A stretch of DNA of 64,000 nt from Heterodera schachtii (lineage: Eukaryota > Nematoda > Chromadorea > Rhabditida > Heteroderidae): NCBI GenBank assembly GCA_023374025.1, contig SIJG01000017.1, positions 759,671-823,670 on the forward strand, written 5' to 3'. Below, in pieces: positions 13,769-23,966 of this stretch; position 1 is the stretch's first letter; the number at the start of each line of letters is the position of its first letter. A program made the position numbers and the translations under genes. The notes under the pieces were generated by a model that saw only the letters and a program-made list of their open reading frames with translations, had not been told where the DNA came from and searched no databases.

Positions 13769-14608
13769 TTTTTTTGCTGGTAATTAGACAAATTTCCTGG
13801 GCAATGAACTGGAAAAATTTTTATCAAACAAATGCTATTGGAATAAATGCGGTGAAATATATGACTGGGAGTGGATTTGGTCGGCTTTATATATACGGTA
13901 TACGTGAAGGGCGGGGGATGGGATAATGGACATCCAGGGAAATATTAATGCTTTCTGCTGATTAACCACTTTTTCCATTAACAGAATTTCTTCAAATTTT
14001 GCATATCGATAGAGAAAAGGGTACTTATTGGGTTTACAGGCTACTTTTAACATGTATTTTCAACAAAAAATTTTTGTTTTAATCATTGATGAAAATAAGT
14101 AAAGGGGTTTTTAAAGGTGCTGATCATAATCCGGGCTCTGATCAGCGCAACCGTGCACCCCTGGGGTTGTACAGTAGACAACGAAATGACAGCTTCCTGT
14201 ACCAAGGGTACTCTCATGGGCAGGTGCCCATGAGTGTACCGTACCATCCATACAAATTTTCGAATTTCACATGTATGACTCAAAACGAGATTCATTAATA
14301 TTTTATCCATTCTTCAATTTCAGCGTCAGGTTTTTGCAGAAGAGTAAATAAGTCAGGAATATTAAAATCTAAATTTCCATGCTGAAAAAACAATGTAATA
14401 TGAGTACATTTATATAGGCATCTGAAAATGCAAGAGATAGTACGCCAAAGTGAGAGAAATTACAAAGAAAAAGAGAAACAAGATAGCACTAGGCTTTTCT
14501 CTGCAAAGTGGATTGACCTTATTTGTTAGGGACACTCATTCTACAAATTGCCTCAAATTCCAGTTATTCTCAGATTTGTCAAACTCTAAGCGTCAAGCTT
14601 AGTTAAAT
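13769..14608. other. Divergent intergenic region with a strong hairpin
   Basis: It separates the F-box gene (-) from the isopentenyltransferase gene (+) and should hold both promoters. It contains the hairpin at 14207-14240. The segment from 14344 onward is duplicated, inverted, at 27584-27849. Minus-strand frames at 13835-14053 and 14083-14310 are short and unsupported. Confidence 0.55.
14207..14240. repeat. 34 bp near-perfect hairpin
   Basis: The arms 14207-14222 and 14225-14240 are 16-base reverse complements with one mismatch around a two-base GG loop; the inner 10 bp, CTCATGGGCA/TGCCCATGAG, are perfect. It lies about 370 bp upstream of the isopentenyltransferase ATG and just outside the duplicated segment. 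It could be an extruded cruciform or a small RNA precursor, but is too short for a typical microRNA hairpin. Confidence 0.75.
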
Positions 14609-16678
14609 ATGCTTACGAGCAAGTTTTCTGAACGGATTAAAAGCCTTCAACCACTTTTCATAATTTGTGGCTGTACTGGAACGGGGAAAAGTGATCTCGG
14701 CATTGAATTAGCAAAGCATTTCAATGGCGAAGTAATAAATGCGGATTCAATGCAAATTTACAAAGGTTTGTCGAATATAATATAAATCACTAAATATGCT
14801 ATACGACAAGGTCTTGACATAGCGACGAACAAAGTGACAACGGAAGAAATGCAAGGCGTAACTCATCATTTGATGAGTTTTTGTGATCCGTGTGAGTCCA
14901 ATTACAACGTCCATCACTACCGCAACGCCGTTTTGCCATTGATAGAAAGGCTATGGGCGAATGGCAAATTGCCAATTATTGGTTTGTTGTAATGCTTATT
15001 GTTAGTTCAAGAAATTTTGAGTGCTTTCTAATTATGAATTTTTTCATCATACAAATAATGAACAAACAGCAGTTTTTTTTATTAGTTGGTGGCACTGGTT
15101 ATTATATGGAAGCAGCAATTTATTATGACAATTTGGTACAAACAAATGCACAAAAATCAGGTCTTTAATAACATTTTGATGATTCCAATTGTTGCCATTT
15201 CAGACGACCTAAGAAATGAGCTGTTACAAAAATTTCCCACCTGCGACTTATTACACGAGGAACTCAAAAGAGTTGACCCAAAATCAGCAGGGGAAGTACA
15301 CAAAAATGCAAAGTCTAAAGTGCTGCGAGCTTTGGAAATATTTTATTCAACTGGGCAAACAAAAAGCGAACACCATAAAATGCAAAGGGAAGGACAAGGC
15401 AAGCGAATGAACTTTCAAATTTGATACAAAATAGCACATTTATGAACAAATCGTACTTTTCCGTTTGGGGGTCACACATTCAAAGTTTAAAAAAGTTAAC
15501 AAAGCGCACGCGAATATTTGAAAACAGCGCTTCAGCTATTTGAGAAGCGTAAAAGCAACAATTTGGACAAAAATAATAATGATATGTCCGCTATTAAAAA
15601 AAGGTTAATTTATGCATGGAAACTGTACGAATATTCAGCGCGCTCTGTGTTGACGTCTTTTTAATTCGAATATGGGCCCGCAAACGGAAAAGTACCACCA
15701 AAGCAATTAATATTAAAAAAAACAAAATTCTTATTATTTTTTTATAAAGCGGAAATAAATGTAATTTTATTTTACGAGAAAATCATACATGCTTTTTTTA
15801 TGTATCATAAACCAATTAAGCTGCGAATTTTCACTTGGCTGGCCGTCTCCGTACAAAAAACACATTACTCTTCACTTTGGACGCCGACAAAGAAGTCCTA
15901 AGCCAGCGGTTGAACAGCCGAGTTGATGGCATGCTCAAGCGGGGATTAATCGAAGAACTCGACTCATTTTACACTGAGGTAAACCAACAAATTTTAAGGA
16001 ACTGTTAGCAAAAAATAATCAAATTCTGTTGGTTTGGGCTGTTTTAGCTGATTCTCTTCTTCCATTTCCTTTAAGCACCAAAATCAACTGAATTCATTTG
16101 GAATTCTCCAATGCATTGGTCTGAAGGAGTTTCTTCCCTATTTGCAATTGACTGAAAAAGAAAGGCAAGCGGAAATTGGCCAAAAGATTTTGAAGGAATG
16201 TGTCGATTTGGTGAAGCTCCACACTCGACGATATGCCAAGACTCAAAGGAAATGGTTTTACAACCGAATTCATTTGCGGGAAAAATACAGAGAAGTTCGT
16301 GGGGAGAGGCGAAAGTTTGTAAATAAAAAATATAATTCAATTAAGGTACCCTACTCGATCGCTTTGAACACTTCCTCCCATTTCCATGAGGACGTCGTCC
16401 CATTTGCAATTGACGTCGCTGAACGCTTTTTGTCTGGACGGTGTATCAATGACATTTCGCCGGAAAACCCGACAATTTTGATGCCATTGCCTGCTGCCAG
16501 CGAATTGTTTGATCTTCCGGATTACGCCCAATTGAAGCAGATGAAACATTGCGGAATTTGCGACATTATGGCAGAATTTTCCCAGTGGAAAAATCACCTG
16601 AAAGGGAAAAGACACAGAAGCGCGACATCCAATCTCATTTATGACTTGTCAAGACAATTAAGTGGCCAAGGAGATTAA
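14609..16678 (+). CDS. gro-1: tRNA dimethylallyltransferase (isopentenyltransferase, TRIT1/GRO-1/MiaA)
   Basis: It transfers an isopentenyl group to adenosine 37 of certain tRNAs (i6A37) in mitochondria and cytosol. ATG 14609 gives a short N-terminus, then the P-loop [14 protein letters not shown], the [15 protein letters not shown] substrate motif, [45 protein letters not shown] and [20 protein letters not shown]. Next come [16 protein letters not shown] and [14 protein letters not shown]. The C-terminal [22 protein letters not shown] is the C2H2 zinc finger found in eukaryotic TRIT1. The stop is at 16678. One large intron (about 15.41-15.82 kb) holds a MITE. TOM40 starts 114 bp downstream on the same strand, an operon-like gap. 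C. elegans gro-1 is also in an operon, with different neighbours. Its 5' part is duplicated at 26975-27849. Confidence 0.92.
15453..15695. mobile_element. MITE (family N) in a gro-1 intron
   Basis: A 243 bp element with perfect 15 bp terminal inverted repeats GTACTTTTCCGTTTG / CAAACGGAAAAGTAC. It has no coding capacity, and I found no clear target-site duplication. The ends resemble those of the element at 33804-34003 (AACGGAAAAGTAC). It lies wholly in the intron between the exons ending near 15409 and starting near 15820, so it should not alter the protein. Confidence 0.75.
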
Positions 16679-16792
16679 ATTGGATTACTAAATTTTGACA
16701 TTGATTTTGATCAATATGTGAAATTGAATTAAATTATCTAGATTTATTATCACCTTTTCATTTTTTAATCATATTATTTTAAAAGAAAAAAA

Positions 16793-18278
16793 ATGTCATT
16801 TGAACCGACTTCAGCAAGTGCCGAGCAAGAAATGCCAAATGTAATGACAGAAGGCAACAACATCGGGTCGTACGAGGAATTACACAGGTAAATAGAAATG
16901 AGGGGAGTGACAGTTCCAAAGTTTTACTTCCATTTCAGGAAATGCCGTGACTTGTTCCCCGTTTGTTTCGAAGGTGCCAAGGCAATGGTTCAAAAGGGGC
17001 TCAGCTCGCATTTTCAGGTACTTTTTGGGTTTTAGCTGTATTAATATGCGTCGCATGAAATACTATGCACCCTTTGACATTTTACCAAAGTATCGAGAAA
17101 ATAGTAGGTATTTTAAAATTTAATAGATTTCAAATTTCTTTGTTGTCTTTTCATTTATTGTTAATTGTAAGGCATTTTCTGATAGCCCAGAAAAAAAGTG
17201 CAAAAATTCGTTAATTATTAAAATTTTTGGTATGAATTACGGAATTTTGATAAATTTTGGTTTTATTTTTTGTAAAAATTTACCATCTTTAGATAAGTGA
17301 TACAAATGTGTGGGGTTCGTACGAAATACAAAAATTTAATTTTCTTTTTGTCACAGGTTTCTCATAACATCAGCATTTCTCCAGCACTCAATGGGTATCG
17401 CTTCGGCGCGACTTATGTGGGATATATGCAGGCGACCCCAGCCGAAGTCTTTCCCGTGTTTTTCGGCGAAATGGACCTTCAAGGGAACACACAGGCGACG
17501 GTTCTGCACCAAATTGGCAACTTCCGTGGCAAATTCCAAGGCCAAATCCAGGTCAAGAGACACACATACAATTTTTATGTTATCGGTAATTGTAAAAATC
17601 AACCGAAGTAAATTTTCAGCAAAACATGTTGGCAGCCGCTCAATTTTCACTGGAGCACCGTGGACGACTTTCCACGTACGGATTGACATTTGCCAACCCG
17701 TCGGTGAGTGCCAACAATTGCCAGGGCACTTTGGTTGCGCAAATGTTGCGGCGTGTCACCAAAAATCTCGACCTTGGTGCCGAATACATTTACCATAGAG
17801 ACGAACGGTTTCCTGGTTGGTTTAAAAACATGAAACGAATTTGTTAAAACATTAAATGGCAGGCAAACAGTCGAACACTCTCAGCTACGCCTTGCGCTAC
17901 ATTCAGCCCACTTGGATATTTTCGGGAACTCTCGCGCCAACCGAACTCCATTTGTGTTACTACCATAAGCAAAGTGAACACTTGCAGTTCGGCGTTGAAT
18001 TTGAGGCGAATTTCAAGCTTCAGGTACTTTTGCAGCCAAATTTTAACTTTAAAAAAAAGCTAATTCATCAATTTCAGGAGGTGAACACGACCTTCGCCTA
18101 TCAAATTGAAGTGCCCGACTCTCTGACTCTGAGGGCCTGCTGCGACACAAATTGGAAGGTCGGTGCTGTGCTGGAGAAGAAGCTGTCCAAGCAGTTGCCC
18201 TTCTCGCTGGCGATCAGTGGCGTGCTCGACCACGTCAAAGCGCAGGGAAAGTTCGGCATCGGACTGCTTATTGGCTGA
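16793..18278 (+). CDS. tomm-40: Mitochondrial import receptor TOM40
   Basis: TOM40 forms the beta-barrel pore of the outer-membrane TOM complex. ATG 16793 gives MSFEPTSASAEQEMPNVMTE, then YEELHRKCRDLFPVCFEGAK, the characteristic TOM40 entry helix region, followed by LSSHFQVSHNISIS and YRFGATYVG. Later exons carry AEVFPVFFGEMDLQGNTQA, FRGKFQGQIQQNMLAAAQFS, AQMLRRVTKNLDLGAEYIYH, IFSGTLAPTELHLCYYHK and the C-terminal beta-signal region AISGVLDHVKAQGKFGIGLLIG at stop 18278. Alternating hydrophobic strands continue through to the C-terminus. Length, about 300 residues, fits the family. It starts 114 bp after the gro-1 stop. A TTTTAAAAG just before the ATG could serve as a trans-splice acceptor. 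Confidence 0.93.
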
Positions 18279-18591
18279 TTGGCGACTGATGAGGGGAGAA
18301 GCGGCGAATGTTCGCAATTGTTAGCATCTGCCAATTTACATTTTACACCTTTTTTGCTGGCCGACCATTTTCTGTTGTGTCGCCGTTGTTTGTTATCATT
18401 TTACATTAGATTGATTGATTGATTCATGCGATTCAAAACGGATAAAAATTGACATTTTTCAATTGAAATGTTTTTTGCCTATCAATTTCATCTGCAGACT
18501 TTTAAATTGAGGATTTTGCCCCGTTATTTCCTCCACACCATTATATAAGCACATCCCAACTATTTCAAGAAAAAAATACGACATCGCATCG
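18279..18591. other. TOM40 downstream spacer ending at a hairpin
   Basis: It carries the TOM40 3' UTR and an AT-rich spacer. Near its end the arms CGACATCGCAT (18579-18589) and ATGCGATGTCG (18605-18615) form an 11 bp inverted repeat. The edge of the first palindromic arm (18592) falls in the loop of this repeat. Confidence 0.6.
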
Positions 18592-19168
18592 TTGAATAAA
18601 AAACATGCGATGTCGCACATTTCTGGTTCAATTCATCATCCCGATGTCGTATATACGATCGTCGTATTAACAACCGACCACCGTATATACGACGAAACTA
18701 ATGGAAGAAGTCGTGTAATGGTGTAACCCATGTTTTTAGTTGTCATGTAAAATTAAAAAATTTATTATAAATTTAACAAAATAAATTTTATAGAATGAAG
18801 TTTCACCTTTCTAATGATAAAAATTTAAAAGGATAATTAATTAAAAAATTGAAAAAAGTTAGACATGAATGATTATTTCTGTGTTTTTCTTGAGTTTTCA
18901 TGATTTCAAATTTTATGCAACAAACGGAGTTATAAATTTTCGCAAAATTTTTCCAAGAATCCATAAAATTAGGAAAAATTTTTATTAGAAATTTAATCAA
19001 TATCGCGAAATCTGATATCATTTTTGGACAAAATCTGTTAATAAATTGAACTTTAATTGTCCAAATTTCTCACGCGCCGACCCCCTTTGTTCCGAAATTT
19101 TTTTTTTAAAAAGCGATTTTGATGTTTATGAATTTTAGGGTACCTTTATATTAATAGGATATTATTAA
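18592..19168 (+). repeat. Inverted-repeat arm L (mate at 23390-23966)
   Basis: A 577 bp AT-rich segment whose reverse complement appears at 23390-23966 with the same length and, wherever I compared, the same sequence apart from one base near TCGTGT/GAAATC. It holds a 12 bp internal inverted repeat GTCGTATATACG (18646-18657) / CGTATATACGAC (18682-18693). It ends in ATTATTAA at the edge of element E1. No gene is seen. Confidence 0.85.
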
Positions 19169-20308
19169 CAGGGCTGCCAAAAAGGGTACTTTCGGGTTTT
19201 GTGTCAACAAAATTTTTTTTTTTGTTAGATTGATTTTAAATTAATAAAAAGTCGTTTCTATGGGTTTTCGGGGTCGTAGAACCCGAATATGATGTCTGTT
19301 TCGACCCATTTCGAACTCCGAACCCGGATTCGAACAATTATCAAAATTCAATTTTTTCCCCTTTTTTCTCCTAAAAATTATTATCATCGCAAGAAATCAT
19401 ATTAATTGCCGTTGTCGTTCTGCATGTCCACTTTGTTTGTTCTCGCATTGATACCGCAAAAAAATGACCTGTAATAATTTTTAGGAGAAAAAAGGGGAAA
19501 AAATTGAATTTTGATAATTGTTCGAATCCGGGTTCGGAGTTCGAAATGGGTCGAAACAGACATCATATTCGGGTTCTACGACCCCGAAAACCCATAGAAA
19601 CGACTTTTTATTAATTTAAAATCAATCTAACAAAAAAAAAAATTTTGTTGACACAAAACCCGAAAGTACCGCCAAAAAAGTATGCAAATGCATTTTTTTT
19701 TTCCTGGTTTCTCCATGCTCTAAATAGTACGAAAAACACTTTCTTTTTTGTGTTTGCGTATAAAAATCGGGACTTTTATTTGCATATTAGAGATTTTTTT
19801 TTGCATATTTTGGCTTTTTCTGCACATTTCGTGCATATTTTGCCATTTTTTGTGCATATTTTCCGATTTTTTGCATATTTTGCCATTTTTCGTCAAATGT
19901 TTTCCGATTTTTTGCATATTTGGCCATTTTCCGTCAAATATTTTCCGATTTGAATATCCCTTAGAAAAAAACTGATTATGAAAATGTTCAAATGCATTTG
20001 CTACCCGAAGTGATTGCAAAGTACAAACATGCTCCAATTCAATCTTCCAAGTGGAGCGTTCATTTTCAATTTATAAGAATATTTTGGCAGACATAGGATG
20101 ATCTTTAGTGCCGAAAATCTTGAGAAATTTTTTATTTGCTATTGCAAAAACAACCGATAAAATTTATGATGGATAAAAATTTTTTATTGAATTTGCACCC
20201 CCCTAATTTTCAAGTTTTTTGTGCATATTTGGTGCATATTTCACGACTTTATTTGCATATTTATGCGCATATTTTGCCTACTTTTCGTGCATATTTTTGG
20301 CAGCCCTG
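19169..20308 (+). mobile_element. hAT-like non-autonomous element E1 (type a), with nested element F1
   Basis: It has 15 bp inverted ends CAGGGCTGCCAAAAA / TTTTTGGCAGCCCTG, a hAT-style terminus. It is interrupted near its left end by F1 (19184-19670). The remainder is an array of TGCATATTT-type units (19700-19960 and 20210-20300). Flanks are ATTATTAA (left) and GTTATTAC (right), which do not match, as expected if this copy is a recombination chimera. Type a has about 130 bp near 19970-20095 that type b copies (E2, E3) lack. It encodes no transposase. Confidence 0.8.
19184..19670 (+). mobile_element. Foldback element F1 nested in E1, with 8 bp target-site duplication
   Basis: A 487 bp element made of two roughly 200 bp inverted arms beginning GGGTACTTTCGGGTTTTGTG and an approximately 85 bp unique core (19384-19470). 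It is flanked on both sides by GCCAAAAA (19176-19183 and 19671-19678), an exact 8 bp target-site duplication typical of hAT transposition. Other copies: F2 complete at 22888-23374, F3 and F4 partial at 23967-24285 and 26710-26974. It has no coding capacity. Confidence 0.85.
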
Positions 20309-22332
20309 GTTATTACTAAGGATTGGAATTTATGCAAATAGTTTCACGGAATTTAAAAATGCTGATTTTCCTGTTCATTTAGTAGTTGTCAGCATGACTT
20401 GAAATTTTGCAGGAAAATAGCTTAGTTCAATTTATAAACATTCCACGTGTTAATAAAAATACTCAAATTTTAAAAACATTGGAATTAATGTAAAAAAGTT
20501 TTGAATTTATGAAAGTTTTTGAATTGTACTGCCCTTTATCCCAAGGTATTTCCTACAAAATAAGTCATTCTGACAGGTATTAAATGAACAGGAAAGTCAG
20601 CACTTTCAAACTTCGTGAATCTTATTATGTAAAAATCCCATCCTTAGTTATTACCACAAAATATTACAAAACGAACAGAGTCCCCCTTATAATTTTAACA
20701 ACATTAAAAAAGGCCCATATTTCAGGGTTCGGATCGAAAATTTTTCCAAATCAGAACACCAGGCCCAAAAAATCAGATTTTGGGGTCGAAAATCAGAACA
20801 TTTTGCAAAATTGCTTCAAATCAATTATTTTTTTAATTTTTCAGTCAAAAATGTATTAAAATTATATTTTTTGCATCCGATTATCATCTTTAAAAATTTT
20901 AGTGAAGAAATTAGCAAATTGAAAATTTCAGTGCACTGGGGATGAAAAATCAGATTTTTAAGAATTGTTTTGCGGCGGATTTTTCCAAAAGTTTTGGGAA
21001 ATGGGCGAGGGGAGAGGGCCCGGCGGTGCCGATAGGCGCCGCCGGAAAATTTTTTTTTGTAATTTCGTACTGATTTGTTAACAGATTTTCACCAAAAAGG
21101 CCTATTTTTCCAATTAAAAGCCAAGCGACGACTTTTCCTTGCGTTTAACGACGCCTTTTTTGCCGCAATTTTTTCAAAAAATTTTAGGGGATGGACAGGG
21201 GAGGGGAGCGACGTCCGGCGGTGCCGATAGGCGCCGCCGGGAAAAATTTTGCGAATTTTAATGCGATTTGTTAACAAATTTTTGTAAAAAATGACCAAAT
21301 TTTGCCACAAATCTTATATTTTCTTGACAAAAAGTGACATTATGCCACAAAATTTTCAAAAATATGAGTTTATCTAAGAAATCAGAACAAAATTTCGTCA
21401 CTACCCCAAAATCAGAACATTTCTGACAAATCAGAACATTTTTATTTTATCAGATTTGGACCCTCCAAATCAGAACATTTCTGATAAATCAGAACAGATC
21501 CGAACCCTGCCATATTTCCATCGGTTTGAAATGCCATTTCAATTCGGTCATTTGCTTTCTTCGGGAGTGTCCCCCCCCCCGCCCTGGCGACTTTCCCATC
21601 CTTTCCCTTCCCTTTTTGCCCCTCGGGTTCGGAACCAGTCAAAACGGTTATATCACATTCCTGATCATCAAAAATGGATGGTCTGTTCTCTACTTTGACT
21701 ATAAAGCAGATAGAAACCCAATTTGTCAATTAGGTCTTGGCATACGCCTATAAAAATGATTTTGAGCAATTTTAGTTTGGAACCTCAAATAATATTTTTC
21801 CTTTATACCGTTTTAAACCTTATTTCATGCCAATTTAGGTGTCTTTCCAAGGATGGAAAGAGATAGAATTTGTTCATGACCTTAAAATGAATAAGTTGTT
21901 TTGAAAGGGACGTGTTGGGCGCTTCAATTGGCACATTTTTGCAAAAACATTACCACTTTTGGTTAGATAGAGCAACTTCCTCTGTGCAAGGTGTTTTCGA
22001 CAGCATTTGATTTTGACTATTTTAAAAATTGTTTTTTCTATTAAATTTCCTGTACATATGAATACACAAATTGTTTGTAAAAAATATATTTAAGAAATAA
22101 AAATTGTACGATTATTTTGCTAAAAATCTCATCGCGTTCTGTTTTTCTGCATAAACATCTACTGCTGGAAACATTTCCTAGACAATGCGTTTTAGAATTT
22201 GTGATTATCACAAGTCCCGGATTTCATCATGGAAACACTTTTATATAATGATGCAAAATTAAATTAATTAAAAATGTATTATGTAAATTAAGTGTTAAAA
22301 ATTAGTGAATAATTATTTTTAAATTTAATAAT
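20309..22332 (+). repeat. Unit M of the inverted duplication (mate M' at 24841-26071)
   Basis: AT-rich DNA with no recognised gene. Its reverse complement is at 24841-26071. Without T3 and one target-site copy M is 1229 bp, against 1231 bp for M', so the arms are almost the same length. It includes an approximately 110 bp purine-rich repeat (21520-21645, minus orientation) that recurs at 34745-34863. Confidence 0.82.
20723..21509. mobile_element. hAT-like non-autonomous element T3 with 8 bp target-site duplication
   Basis: A 787 bp element with perfect 13 bp inverted ends CAGGGTTCGGATC / GATCCGAACCCTG. It is flanked by exact CCATATTT duplications (20715-20722 and 21510-21517). The mirror arm has the empty site with a single CCATATTT (rc) near 25655-25668. 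It carries two copies of a GC-rich near-palindrome around 21015 and 21216, and AATCAGAACA-type repeats at its right end. It has no open frame of note. Confidence 0.88.
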
Positions 22333-23389
22333 CAGGGCTGCCAAAAATATGCACGAAAAGCAGGCAAAATATGCGCATAAATATGCAAATAAAGTAGTGA
22401 AATATGCACCAAATATGCACAAAAAGCGCAAAATATGCACCAAATATGCACAAAAAAACTTGAAAATTAGGGGTTCAAATTCAATAAAAAAGATTTTTCC
22501 TCATAAATTTTATCGTTTTTTTTGCAATTGAAAATCAATAATTTCTCAAGATTTTCGGCATTAAAGTTCATCCTATTGTCTGCCAAAATTTTCTTAAGGG
22601 ATATTCAAATCGGAAAATATTTGACGAAAAATGGCCAAATATGCAAAAAATCGGAAAACATTTGACGAAAAATGGCAAAATATGCAAAAAATCGGAAAAT
22701 ATGCACAAAAAATGGCAAAATATGCACGAAATGTGCAGAAAAAGCCAAAATATGCAAAAAAAAATCTCTAATATGCAAATAAAAGTCCCGATTTTTATAC
22801 GCAAACACAAAAAAGAAAGTGTTTTTCGTACTATTTAGAGCATGGAGAAACCAGGAAAAAAAAAATGCATTTGCATACTTTTTTGGCGGTACTTTCGGGT
22901 TTTGTGTCAACAAAATTTTTTTTTTTGTTAGATTGATTTTAAATTAATAAAAAGTCGTTTCTATGGGTTTTCGGGGTCGTAGAACCCGAATATGATGTCT
23001 GTTTCGACCCATTTCGAACTCCGAACCCGGATTCGAACAATTATCAAAATTCAATTTTTTCCCCTTTTTTCTCCTAAAAATTATTACAGGTCATTTTTTT
23101 GCGGTATCAATGCGAGAACAAACAAAGTGGACATGCAGAACGACAACGGCAATTAATATGATTTCTTGCGATGATAATAATTTTTAGGAGAAAAAAGGGG
23201 AAAAAATTGAATTTTGATAATTGTTCGAATCCGGGTTCGGAGTTCGAAATGGGTCGAAACAGACATCATATTCGGGTTCTACGACCCCGAAAACCCATAG
23301 AAACGACTTTTTATTAATTTAAAATCAATCTAACAAAAAAAAAAATTTTGTTGACACAAAACCCGAAAGTACCCTTTTTGGCAGCCCTG
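22333..23389 (-). mobile_element. hAT-like element E2 (type b) with nested F2 and exact target-site duplication
   Basis: It shares the CAGGGCTGCC / GGCAGCCCTG ends of E1 but is in the opposite orientation, 1057 bp long, with F2 at 22888-23374. Flanks are TTAATAAT on both sides (22325-22332 and 23390-23397), an exact 8 bp duplication. The E plus F composite therefore appears to have inserted as one unit. It lacks the approximately 130 bp block found in type a. Confidence 0.85.
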
Positions 23390-23966
23390 TTAATAATATC
23401 CTATTAATATAAAGGTACCCTAAAATTCATAAACATCAAAATCGCTTTTTAAAAAAAAAATTTCGGAACAAAGGGGGTCGGCGCGTGAGAAATTTGGACA
23501 ATTAAAGTTCAATTTATTAACAGATTTTGTCCAAAAATGATATCAGATTTCGCGATATTGATTAAATTTCTAATAAAAATTTTTCCTAATTTTATGGATT
23601 CTTGGAAAAATTTTGCGAAAATTTATAACTCCGTTTGTTGCATAAAATTTGAAATCATGAAAACTCAAGAAAAACACAGAAATAATCATTCATGTCTAAC
23701 TTTTTTCAATTTTTTAATTAATTATCCTTTTAAATTTTTATCATTAGAAAGGTGAAACTTCATTCTATAAAATTTATTTTGTTAAATTTATAATAAATTT
23801 TTTAATTTTACATGACAACTAAAAACATGGGTTACACCATTACACGATTTCTTCCATTAGTTTCGTCGTATATACGGTGGTCGGTTGTTAATACGACGAT
23901 CGTATATACGACATCGGGATGATGAATTGAACCAGAAATGTGCGACATCGCATGTTTTTTATTCAA
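23390..23966 (-). repeat. Inverted-repeat arm L' (mate of 18592-19168)
   Basis: Reverse complement of L, 577 bp. It ends at ATTCAA, where it passes directly into the F3 fragment. The shared TTCAA at the junction is possible microhomology. It is the spacer between the first block and its inverted copy. Confidence 0.85.
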
